A DNA stretch of 5,575 nucleotides from Bacteriovoracaceae bacterium. Its GTDB lineage: Bacteria > Bdellovibrionota > UBA1018. The stretch lies in the NCBI GenBank assembly GCA_023250755.1, contig JAHFAC010000041.1, positions 1 to 5,575 on the forward strand, given 5' to 3'. Below the pieces are notes generated by a model that was not told the DNA's origin, ran no database searches, and saw nothing but the letters and a program-made list of their open reading frames with translations. This document shows positions 1 to 5,575 of this stretch, in pieces (within the stretch, counting starts at the first letter, position 1; every line of letters starts with the position of its first letter). A program made the position numbers and the translations under genes.

Positions 1-150
1 CAAGAAAAAACAAAACTCGAAAAACAAGGCCTCAAGGCCTTGTTCCAAGAAAAATTATTTCACGACTTCCCCGTTCACTTTTCCCCCCTCATTCGTGAGC
101 ATTCCGCCCTCAAACCAGACCTATTAAGGAAGCCTCGGTTTTATGGATAA
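1..150 (+). CDS. C-terminal end of an unidentified protein (partial, 5' end outside window)
   Basis: Frame 1 is open from the first base to a TAA at 148-150, giving 49 residues that end in RKPRFYG. I do not recognise the family. Codon choices (CAA, GAA, AAA, CTC, GCC) match those of the genes downstream, and the stop overlaps the ATG of the following cyclase gene by 8 bases, the arrangement expected of adjacent genes in an operon. The visible tail is rich in Lys, Gln and Glu at first and then in aromatic residues and Pro. No domain or motif can be assigned. A chance open frame of this length is quite possible (roughly one in ten for random sequence), so the call rests on codon usage and the overlap together. 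The alternative is a non-coding leader containing the hairpin at 23-44. Confidence 0.5.
   Translation, partial: QEKTKLEKQGLKALFQEKLFHDFPVHFSPLIREHSALKPDLLRKPRFYG
23..44. repeat. Perfect 10-bp inverted repeat (hairpin) with 2-base loop
   Basis: AACAAGGCCT at 23-32 is followed after CA by its exact reverse complement AGGCCTTGTT at 35-44. In RNA it would probably form nine pairs with a TCAA loop. On the + strand no clear U-tract follows. On the - strand the hairpin would be followed by a T-rich stretch (complement of 1-22), which resembles an intrinsic terminator for leftward transcription, but no leftward gene is seen. It lies inside the probable coding end of the upstream gene, so it may simply reflect the codons there. 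Confidence 0.55.
126..132 (+). promoter_or_regulatory. Probable ribosome binding site of the cyclase gene
   Basis: AAGGAAG lies 10 bases upstream of the ATG at 143. The spacing is slightly long but usable. It supports the ATG at 143, and the next in-frame Met is not until residue 91, inside the N-terminal domain. Confidence 0.5.
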
Positions 151-2224
151 TCACGACGCTGACTTTACTGACCCTTCCTTGGTTGAGCCACACTACAGCA
201 CACGAATTTACAAAGGCTATCTTTACTATCTCAAAAAGAAATTCGGCGTCGAGGGGGCAAAGCGCATTTTATCTAAAACGGGACTGAGTTGGAAATACCT
301 CACTTGCGAGAGTAATTGGGTTTCAGAAAAATACGCAGAAATATTTTATGATGTATTGAGTTCAGAGCCGGGCATAGACCCTGATTTTTCATATCAAGCC
401 GGAAAGCTTTCGATGTCCAACGAAGTCCAAGGTGCTGTGCAAGTCATGGCAATTCAGCTCCTGGATCCACTCTATATTTTTAAACAGATCACTTATTTTT
501 CAAAACAATTTAATAAAACAGACCGACTAGAAATCAGGAAGCTAGTGAGCAATCAACTGAGCCTTGTTTTTGAGTCGCGGAGAAAAACACGACATCTTGG
601 CTTAATCTTGGATAACTGGCGAGGTTTCTTAGAGCAAGTCCCTTCAATTTTGGGCTTACCCCCAGCACGATGCGTAATCATGCCCCAAAGTGAAAGCTTG
701 GCTCTTTTTGAAGTGAATTGGGTACCCAATCGCCTACACCGGATTTTAAGGATTGCTCGCACAATCCTTGGCGCTGCGTTTGGAATCTCACTGGTTTTAG
801 GCTATTTTCTTTTTGCATCAATCTGCACCACTCTTTTTCTCATTTCTTGTTTTGCAATTGAAAAACTCAAGCAGCACTTGAATGGAACCAGCCAAGAAAG
901 TCTCAAAGGACTTCTAAAAGAAAGCGAGGATCGATACCAGGAGCTCCACGAAAGCAAAAATCGCCTCGATCGCCGATATAAAGAAGCACATCTATTGGCT
1001 GGCGTGCTCCAACGAATCAGTTCCTCTCAAGAAATCGACTCATTGATTAAAACCACGCTCAAAGAAATCCAAGAAAGCCTTCAGTATGATCGGGTTATCT
1101 ACATGTCATTTAATCGAGAGCAAAACACCTTGTCCACTGCTGCAAGCCAAGGATTCGAACCTAAACAATCAAAATTGATCCATGGCTATGAAATTGACCT
1201 CAATCAAAGCACACAAAGTGGGATGCATCTCGGTAATGTTTTCAAGGAACGAAAAAACATCCTTATCCCGATCACTTCTGATTATTTCGAATCCCTTTCA
1301 GAAGAAGGAAAAATGATGCTTTATCTCACCAAATCACGGTCATTTTTAGCCTGCACTGTTGCGACGCAAGGCAATCTCCACGGCATCTTACTAGTAGACT
1401 ACATTAGGGCAGATAAAACTCTCGACAAAGATGATCTTTACTTCATTCAAAACTTCGCTAAGCAGCTTGCAATTTGCATTGAAAACACCCACACGCTTCT
1501 TGAAGAAAGACGACTCCGCTCTACATTTCAAAGATTTGTTCCAGCCGAGGTCATTCAATCCATGATGGGGGAAATCGCAATCAACCTTGAAGATGGCGTC
1601 AATCAAAACGTCACTGTTCTATTTTCTGATATTCGCCAATTCACTCGAAGATCCTCTCAGATTGAACCAAAACTCCTCATTAAAGCTATCAATTACTATT
1701 TTAAGGAAATGACTAACATCGTTTACCAGCAGCAAGGAATTGTCGATAAATTTTTAGGTGACGGGCTCTTTGCCGTTTTTAATTCCTTCGGCACAGTTGA
1801 AAATCACGCAGCAAAAGCCGTCTTAGCCGCTTATGAAATGCAACAAGCCATGCCTGCAATCAATCAATGGATTAAGGATCATTTATTTCAAAATCAAGTA
1901 TGGGATCCCATGGAAATTGGGATCGGAATCCACACTGGCCATGCCATCGTCGGTAATCTCGGCACCGAAAATAAAACAGAGTTCACAGCCATCGGCGAAA
2001 CCGTGAATACTGCCGCACGAATTGGAGAACTCAGTAAAAAACATCCCTCTTCAATCCTGGTTTCTGAAGAGGTCTTTCAAAAAACATCAATATTCTTTGA
2101 GTTCAATTCATTGGGACCCTCGAAAATCCGCGGCATCGAGCGCGAATTGAATATTTTCTTAGTTACGGCAGAGCGTTTGGTCTCACAGGCTAAAAACCAT
2201 CGCACGCTAAAGGAGGCGGCCTGA
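143..2224 (+). CDS. Membrane-anchored class III adenylate cyclase with N-terminal sensor-like domain and GAF domain
   Basis: This 693-residue protein should convert ATP to cAMP at the inner membrane. Residues 1-195 form a mostly helical domain; its end (NWRGFLEQVPSILGLPP, 158-174, then FEVNW, 189-193) resembles the V4R-like or heme-NO-associated sensor regions of other bacterial signalling proteins, an uncertain match. Residues about 204-239 are hydrophobic, long enough for a tight two-helix hairpin, with basic residues on both sides, so both ends should be cytoplasmic. Residues 240-285 look like a coiled coil and about 285-455 a GAF domain. The catalytic domain follows a typical linker (RSTFQRFVPAEV, 459-470) and spans about 488-680. 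Visible active-site residues are metal-binding D496 (FSDIRQFT) and D540 (KFLGDG), adenine-selecting K536 and T615 (FTAIGET), and N622 and R626 (VNTAAR). The Lys/Thr pair is that of CyaC-type bacterial adenylate cyclases, so cAMP rather than cGMP is inferred. What the sensor domains detect is unknown. Confidence 0.92.
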   Translation: MDNHDADFTDPSLVEPHYSTRIYKGYLYYLKKKFGVEGAKRILSKTGLSWKYLTCESNWVSEKYAEIFYDVLSSEPGIDPDFSYQAGKLSMSNEVQGAVQVMAIQLLDPLYIFKQITYFSKQFNKTDRLEIRKLVSNQLSLVFESRRKTRHLGLILDNWRGFLEQVPSILGLPPARCVIMPQSESLALFEVNWVPNRLHRILRIARTILGAAFGISLVLGYFLFASICTTLFLISCFAIEKLKQHLNGTSQESLKGLLKESEDRYQELHESKNRLDRRYKEAHLLAGVLQRISSSQEIDSLIKTTLKEIQESLQYDRVIYMSFNREQNTLSTAASQGFEPKQSKLIHGYEIDLNQSTQSGMHLGNVFKERKNILIPITSDYFESLSEEGKMMLYLTKSRSFLACTVATQGNLHGILLVDYIRADKTLDKDDLYFIQNFAKQLAICIENTHTLLEERRLRSTFQRFVPAEVIQSMMGEIAINLEDGVNQNVTVLFSDIRQFTRRSSQIEPKLLIKAINYYFKEMTNIVYQQQGIVDKFLGDGLFAVFNSFGTVENHAAKAVLAAYEMQQAMPAINQWIKDHLFQNQVWDPMEIGIGIHTGHAIVGNLGTENKTEFTAIGETVNTAARIGELSKKHPSSILVSEEVFQKTSIFFEFNSLGPSKIRGIERELNIFLVTAERLVSQAKNHRTLKEAA
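2209..2216 (+). promoter_or_regulatory. Strong ribosome binding site for the PilZ-FeeM gene, inside the cyclase 3' end
   Basis: AAAGGAGG is nearly a full anti-Shine-Dalgarno match and sits 7 bases before the ATG at 2224. It lies in the last codons of the cyclase gene. Together with the overlapping stop and start (ATGA, 2224-2227) it fixes this start and indicates translational coupling of the two genes. Confidence 0.88.
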
Positions 2225-3690
2225 TGAAACCGCACCAAAGCCTTAAAGCACCGCTCGAAAGAAGATTTCAGCTGCGCCATGAGTTCTTTGATTACGATCG
2301 GCTTAAGTTGCATGCACAAGCGCCTTCGCAACGCCCTCTCCACTTTATGGTAGAGGATATCCACTCCTGTGGCGCTTTAGTCTTTCTCAAAGAAAATGAA
2401 AAAAAATTACAGCTTCAGCGAGGAATGGAGCTCATTGACATTTCAATTTATTACAATGATCTCCTGATTGGATCCTATGCAAAATCGTTGATCTGCCATA
2501 CTAGGACCAATACCGATGGACACCATGTCGGGATCTACTTTGCCTCAAACCATGCCGAAATTGCAGAACATGACAAAAGAGAACTCCATCGCCTGGATAT
2601 TCGAAAAGGTTTTGAACCTCACGCAGTGGCGCCTCATCCCTTTCGCTATGATGATTTCTTGCATTTTTCTGTTCAAGACATCTCAAAGCAGGGAGCAAGA
2701 CTGAGCACCTCAGCGCGCAACTCACTACTCCTGGCAGGCTGCCCTCTCAAAACTCTCACTTTTCATCTCCCGACGGTTGGACAAATTTTGCTTCATTCAA
2801 AAATCACCTATGTGTACCCAGATTTTGAGTCCAATCAATTCATAGTGGGTATCCAATTTGACGAAATGCCAAGTGATTCAGAAAAACAGCTCGTCAAATA
2901 TCTCATTAATTTTTCTGAAAATAGCGGATCACACGCCCTGCAATCACTCAAGACAGCAGGACTTTCTCCTAAATTCGTCAAAACACACCTGGATTACTCC
3001 TTTGCCTCCTGCCTTGAGGACTACCAGAGGGTCTTAGTGCTAAGGCATCAGGCCTACTGTCGAGCCGGAAAAATAGCCAACACCTCTTCTCCTAAAGAAA
3101 TGTCGGACCTCTACGATCTCCACTCAAAGATCATCGTTTCTAGGCATCAGGGTGAAATCGTGGGATCAGTTCGCATGACCTTTTGCTCTCGTTCCGGAGA
3201 CCAATTTGAATTAGACAATTCAATCAAATTGCCACGCAACTTAGATCGAAACTCCACGGTTGAAATCAGTCGCCTCTGCGTAGATGCCCGATTTGAAAAT
3301 ACGGATCTCGTACTGGGACTAATCGAGAGATGCACGGAGCTTACAGCTAAAATGGGTGTCCGATTCGCCATCACTTCTTGCGTAAAAGAAATGATCCCCT
3401 ATTATAAAAAGCTCGGATTCTTTCCCACCGGCCGCGTTTTTGAACTTAAGACCCTGAATAATATCCCACATTCCCTCTTAATGCACGACTGTCGGAGCAA
3501 CCGATCCAGCTTCGGGATGAATCCAGTTTATTGGTATTTCGCTTATAAAAATATCGGAGATCATATGAGAAGGTTGGGGTTTTTAAAACCTAATTGGGTT
3601 GCAGCCCTCATGGGTTTTGTCGCTCGCGCGGCAGTCCAATCCATCAGACTCTGGCAAAATGCGTCATATAAGCTCAAAAAAATTCGCTGA
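2224..3690 (+). CDS. Tandem PilZ domains fused to a FeeM-type N-acyl amino acid synthase (GNAT-fold acyltransferase)
   Basis: This 488-residue protein appears to be a c-di-GMP-responsive acyltransferase. PilZ domain 1 spans about residues 12-110, with an RxxxR motif at R14-R18 but an altered second motif, DIHSCG at 45-50, where His replaces the usual Ser. PilZ domain 2 spans about 119-232 and has both canonical motifs, R123-R127 (RLDIR) and DISKQG at 152-157, so it should bind c-di-GMP. Residues about 250-430 resemble the FeeM / LuxI-type synthase branch of the GNAT fold: R274 with Y278, GSVR at 314-317, EISRLCV at 347-353 (the E-x-S/T-R signature) and YYKKLGF at 393-399. Known FeeM enzymes join an acyl chain from acyl-ACP to an amino acid. 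The substrate here is not determined. A basic, partly hydrophobic tail (431-488) could touch the membrane. There is no signal peptide. The gene overlaps the cyclase stop by one base and is probably co-transcribed with it. Domain identity is fairly sure; the product is inference. Confidence 0.82.
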   Translation: MKPHQSLKAPLERRFQLRHEFFDYDRLKLHAQAPSQRPLHFMVEDIHSCGALVFLKENEKKLQLQRGMELIDISIYYNDLLIGSYAKSLICHTRTNTDGHHVGIYFASNHAEIAEHDKRELHRLDIRKGFEPHAVAPHPFRYDDFLHFSVQDISKQGARLSTSARNSLLLAGCPLKTLTFHLPTVGQILLHSKITYVYPDFESNQFIVGIQFDEMPSDSEKQLVKYLINFSENSGSHALQSLKTAGLSPKFVKTHLDYSFASCLEDYQRVLVLRHQAYCRAGKIANTSSPKEMSDLYDLHSKIIVSRHQGEIVGSVRMTFCSRSGDQFELDNSIKLPRNLDRNSTVEISRLCVDARFENTDLVLGLIERCTELTAKMGVRFAITSCVKEMIPYYKKLGFFPTGRVFELKTLNNIPHSLLMHDCRSNRSSFGMNPVYWYFAYKNIGDHMRRLGFLKPNWVAALMGFVARAAVQSIRLWQNASYKLKKIR

Positions 3691-3729
3691 TCCCAACTCT
3701 TTTCCCCCCACTTTTGCGCACCTCTCTTT

Positions 3730-3739
3730 TGGCTAGCCA
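3730..3739. repeat. 10-bp perfect palindrome upstream of fadB (possible operator)
   Basis: TGGCTAGCCA reads the same on both strands and is followed by a T7 tract. With no loop it would make a poor hairpin, so a dimeric regulator site is more plausible than a terminator. It does not match the E. coli FadR consensus as I remember it. A 10-bp palindrome has roughly a one in ten chance of occurring somewhere in this intergenic region, so the functional call is weak. Confidence 0.25.
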
Positions 3740-3775
3740 TTTTTTTCTAGATCCAAGAGAAAATAAGGGAGATGA

Positions 3776-3791
3776 TTCCTGCCGACAGGAG
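3776..3791 (+). promoter_or_regulatory. Small hairpin covering the fadB ribosome binding site
   Basis: TCCTG at 3777-3781 pairs with CAGGA at 3786-3790 around a CCGA loop, and a T-G wobble (3776 with 3791) can extend it. The right arm contains the whole Shine-Dalgarno AGGAG (3787-3791). In mRNA this short stem could partly hide the site from ribosomes. Its stability is modest. Confidence 0.35.
3787..3791 (+). promoter_or_regulatory. Ribosome binding site of fadB
   Basis: AGGAG is 6 bases upstream of the ATG at 3798, an ideal distance. It supports this start, which also gives an N-terminus that lines up with E. coli FadB from its first residues. Confidence 0.8.
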
Positions 3792-3797
3792 CTGCTT

Positions 3798-5575
3798 ATG
3801 AAATATGAAGGCCAAGCGATCCAATGCATCCCGCTGGATCAAAACATCATCGAACTCCGATTTGACCTCAAGGGTGAATCGGTCAATAAATTGAACGCAC
3901 TCACACTCCAAGAGCTGGGAGAAACCGTCAACCTGCTCAAAGCGGACTCTTCGATCCGTGGAGTTCTTTTGACCAGCGCCAAAGATTGCTTCGTTGTGGG
4001 TGCAGACGTCACTGAGTTTCTCGATCATTTCAAAAAACCAGAGTCAGAGCTGACTCAATGGCTCTCACAAATCAACCGGATTTTTTCTGATCTAGAGGAT
4101 CTACATTGTCCCTCCGTAGCATGCATCAACGGATTTGCGCTTGGGGGTGGATTCGAAGTGGTATTGGCAACAGACTACCGCGTCATGTCTACAACGACAA
4201 AAGTGGGATTGCCTGAAACTAAACTCGGTATTTTTCCGGGCTGGGGTGGGACGGTACGCCTCTCTCGTCTCGCAGGAGCTGACAACGCGATTGAATGGAT
4301 CGCCTCGGGTGACCAGTGGAGTGCCGATGCCGCTCTCAAAATCGGTGCGGTGGACGCCGTGGTCGCACCGGATCGCGTAAGAAATGCCGCACTCGATTTA
4401 CTGACTCGAGCGATCCGTGGAGAAATCCATTGGAAGGCCCGCCGAGAAGAAAAAAAATCTCCCTTAAAACTCAATGCTGTGGAATCCACTATGGCCTTCG
4501 AAACGGCAAAGGCCTTCGTAAGCGCCAAAGCAGGCCCCAACTACCCCGCTCCAATTGCCGCGATCGATGTCATACAAAAAGGCGCGACTCTCCACCGCGA
4601 TGAGGCCCTAAAAATCGAATCCGCCGCTTTCGCCAAAATTGCCAAAACTCAAACAGCATTTTCTTTAGTGAGCATTTTTCTCGGTGACCAGTATCTGAAG
4701 AAAGTGGGTAAAAAGCTTTCAAAAACAGGTCGCCCTTTTCAAACCTCAGCGGTTTTGGGCGCGGGGATTATGGGAGGCGGAATCGCTTATCAATCCGCCT
4801 CCAAGGGCGTTCCGATCCTGATGAAAGACATTCAACCCAAAGCCCTGGAGCTGGGATACTCAGAGGCGACTAAAATTTTGGATAAACTAGTGAGCCGGGG
4901 CAAGATGACGCCCGTTGAGATGGGTGGAGTTTTATCTAAAATCCGCGCGACCCTTTCTTATGCTGATTTTCGTGAAGTCGACTTTGTCGTCGAAGCAGTC
5001 GTAGAGAACGAGAAAGTAAAGAGAGCCGTCTTGGCCGATGTAGAAAATGCAGTCCGAGAAGGAACCATCATCACAAGCAACACCTCAACGATCTCGATTA
5101 CCCAGCTGGCCGAGAGCCTCAAACATCCCGAAAATTTTTGCGGGATGCATTTTTTCAATCCAGTGCATCGAATGCCGCTGGTTGAGATTATTCGAGGCAA
5201 GAAATCGAGCGAAACCGCCATTGCAACCACCGTGGCCTATTCGTTGGCGCTCGGAAAAATACCCGTCGTGGTCAACGACTGTGCTGGCTTTCTGATCAAC
5301 CGGGTCTTATTTCCCTATTTTGCTGGCTTTATGAAACTCTTAAACGACGGAGTGGATTTTCAGAAAGTGGACAAAGTAATGGAGAAATTCGGCTGGCCCA
5401 TGGGCCCCGCCTATCTCCTGGACGTGGTTGGAATCGACACCGCCCACCATGCCGACTCCGTGATGGCACAGGCCTATCCAGATCGAATGAAAAATCCGGA
5501 AAAAACAGCCATTCAAGTGATGTTTGAAAATCAGCGCTTCGGGCAAAAAAACGGAAAGGGCTTTTCTATTTATAC
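3798..5575 (+). CDS. fadB: Fatty acid oxidation complex alpha subunit FadB (partial, 3' end outside window)
   Basis: The first 592 residues are present of a protein usually about 715-730 long. FadB is the multifunctional beta-oxidation subunit that hydrates trans-2-enoyl-CoA and oxidises the L-3-hydroxyacyl-CoA with NAD+, working with the thiolase FadA in the cytoplasm. Residues 1 to about 190 are the enoyl-CoA hydratase (crotonase) domain, with the oxyanion-hole region [10 protein letters not shown] and catalytic E120 and E140 (LPETKLG). A linker leads to the 3-hydroxyacyl-CoA dehydrogenase domain, with the NAD-binding GAGIMGGG at 321-328, acidic D344 at the end of the second strand, VVEAVVEN at 397-404 and catalytic H451 in [10 protein letters not shown]. 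The next domain begins near residue 495 ([17 protein letters not shown]). Key residues sit one position later than in E. coli FadB as I recall it, and whole stretches look identical. The frame is open to the window edge with no frameshift. fadA may follow, but this cannot be seen. FadJ is a less likely alternative because the motifs match FadB closely. Confidence 0.95.
   Translation, partial: MKYEGQAIQCIPLDQNIIELRFDLKGESVNKLNALTLQELGETVNLLKADSSIRGVLLTSAKDCFVVGADVTEFLDHFKKPESELTQWLSQINRIFSDLEDLHCPSVACINGFALGGGFEVVLATDYRVMSTTTKVGLPETKLGIFPGWGGTVRLSRLAGADNAIEWIASGDQWSADAALKIGAVDAVVAPDRVRNAALDLLTRAIRGEIHWKARREEKKSPLKLNAVESTMAFETAKAFVSAKAGPNYPAPIAAIDVIQKGATLHRDEALKIESAAFAKIAKTQTAFSLVSIFLGDQYLKKVGKKLSKTGRPFQTSAVLGAGIMGGGIAYQSASKGVPILMKDIQPKALELGYSEATKILDKLVSRGKMTPVEMGGVLSKIRATLSYADFREVDFVVEAVVENEKVKRAVLADVENAVREGTIITSNTSTISITQLAESLKHPENFCGMHFFNPVHRMPLVEIIRGKKSSETAIATTVAYSLALGKIPVVVNDCAGFLINRVLFPYFAGFMKLLNDGVDFQKVDKVMEKFGWPMGPAYLLDVVGIDTAHHADSVMAQAYPDRMKNPEKTAIQVMFENQRFGQKNGKGFSIY

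Larger units (their letters stand above)
3691..3797. other. Intergenic region between the PilZ-FeeM gene and fadB
   Basis: These 107 bases start pyrimidine-rich (C6 at 3704-3709, T7 at 3740-3746) and become purine-rich before fadB. I find no convincing -35/-10 pair. No hairpin with a proper loop precedes the T-tract, so a standard intrinsic terminator is not supported. A promoter for fadB is expected here because of the gap, but it cannot be placed by eye. Confidence 0.6.

Noticed and set aside
23..44. Hairpin as a + strand terminator of the upstream gene
   Set aside because: No U-tract follows the stem on the + strand, and the frame of the upstream gene continues about 100 bases beyond it.
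553..2725. Several short - strand open frames across the cyclase and PilZ-FeeM genes
   Set aside because: All lie antisense to genes with clear domain motifs, are under 100 codons and encode nothing recognisable.
78..3709. Shared 11-base string CTTTTCCCCCC at 78-88 and 3699-3709, upstream of two genes
   Set aside because: It is low complexity, one copy lies in probable coding sequence, the distances to the starts differ (54 and 88 bases), and similarity stops outside the string.
3730..3749. Palindrome plus T7 tract as an intrinsic terminator after the PilZ-FeeM gene
   Set aside because: The palindrome has no loop; folding leaves at most three or four pairs, too weak for a terminator stem.
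3691..3797. CRP or FadR operator upstream of fadB
   Set aside because: I found no TGTGA-N6-TCACA arrangement and no convincing match to the E. coli FadR consensus.
4175..4540. 121-codon open frame on the - strand
   Set aside because: It lies wholly inside fadB, whose protein matches a known family across this whole stretch; it is an antisense shadow, with no ribosome binding site noted.
4135..4603. Overlapping + strand open frames in another phase within fadB
   Set aside because: The fadB frame carries intact catalytic motifs through this region, so these are out-of-frame shadows and not evidence of a frameshift.

Overview
The window is a compact stretch of bacterial chromosome with every supported gene on the + strand. 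It reads as two transcription blocks. The organism cannot be fixed from this sequence. Moderate base composition, a multidomain adenylate cyclase, a PilZ-rich protein and a proteobacterial-type FadB would fit Bdellovibrionota or another delta-like proteobacterial lineage, but that is inference. I see no mobile element, CRISPR array, tRNA or rRNA.

Block 1 (about 1-3690) looks like an operon. It begins with the probable C-terminal end of an unidentified gene (1-150, no stop in its frame until TAA at 148-150), which overlaps the start of the next gene by 8 bases. The next gene (143-2224) encodes a membrane-anchored class III adenylate cyclase: N-terminal sensor-like domain, hydrophobic hairpin, coiled coil, GAF domain, and a catalytic domain with all expected metal, adenine-recognition and transition-state residues. 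Its stop overlaps the next start in an ATGA arrangement, with a near-perfect ribosome binding site. The third gene (2224-3690) encodes two PilZ domains followed by a GNAT-fold acyltransferase domain of the FeeM / acyl-homoserine-lactone-synthase type.

Block 2 follows a 107-base intergenic region holding a 10-bp palindrome and a small hairpin that covers a ribosome binding site. It contains the first 592 codons of fadB, the fatty-acid oxidation complex alpha subunit, cut off by the window edge.

The most notable content is the pairing in block 1. A cAMP-producing enzyme is translationally coupled to a protein that appears to join c-di-GMP receptor domains to an N-acyl amino acid (or related acyl signal) synthase. 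If correct, it would link two nucleotide second messengers to production of a lipid-type product in two adjacent genes. The beta-oxidation gene next door adds a loose acyl-chain theme, but it has its own intergenic region and its regulatory connection is unproven.
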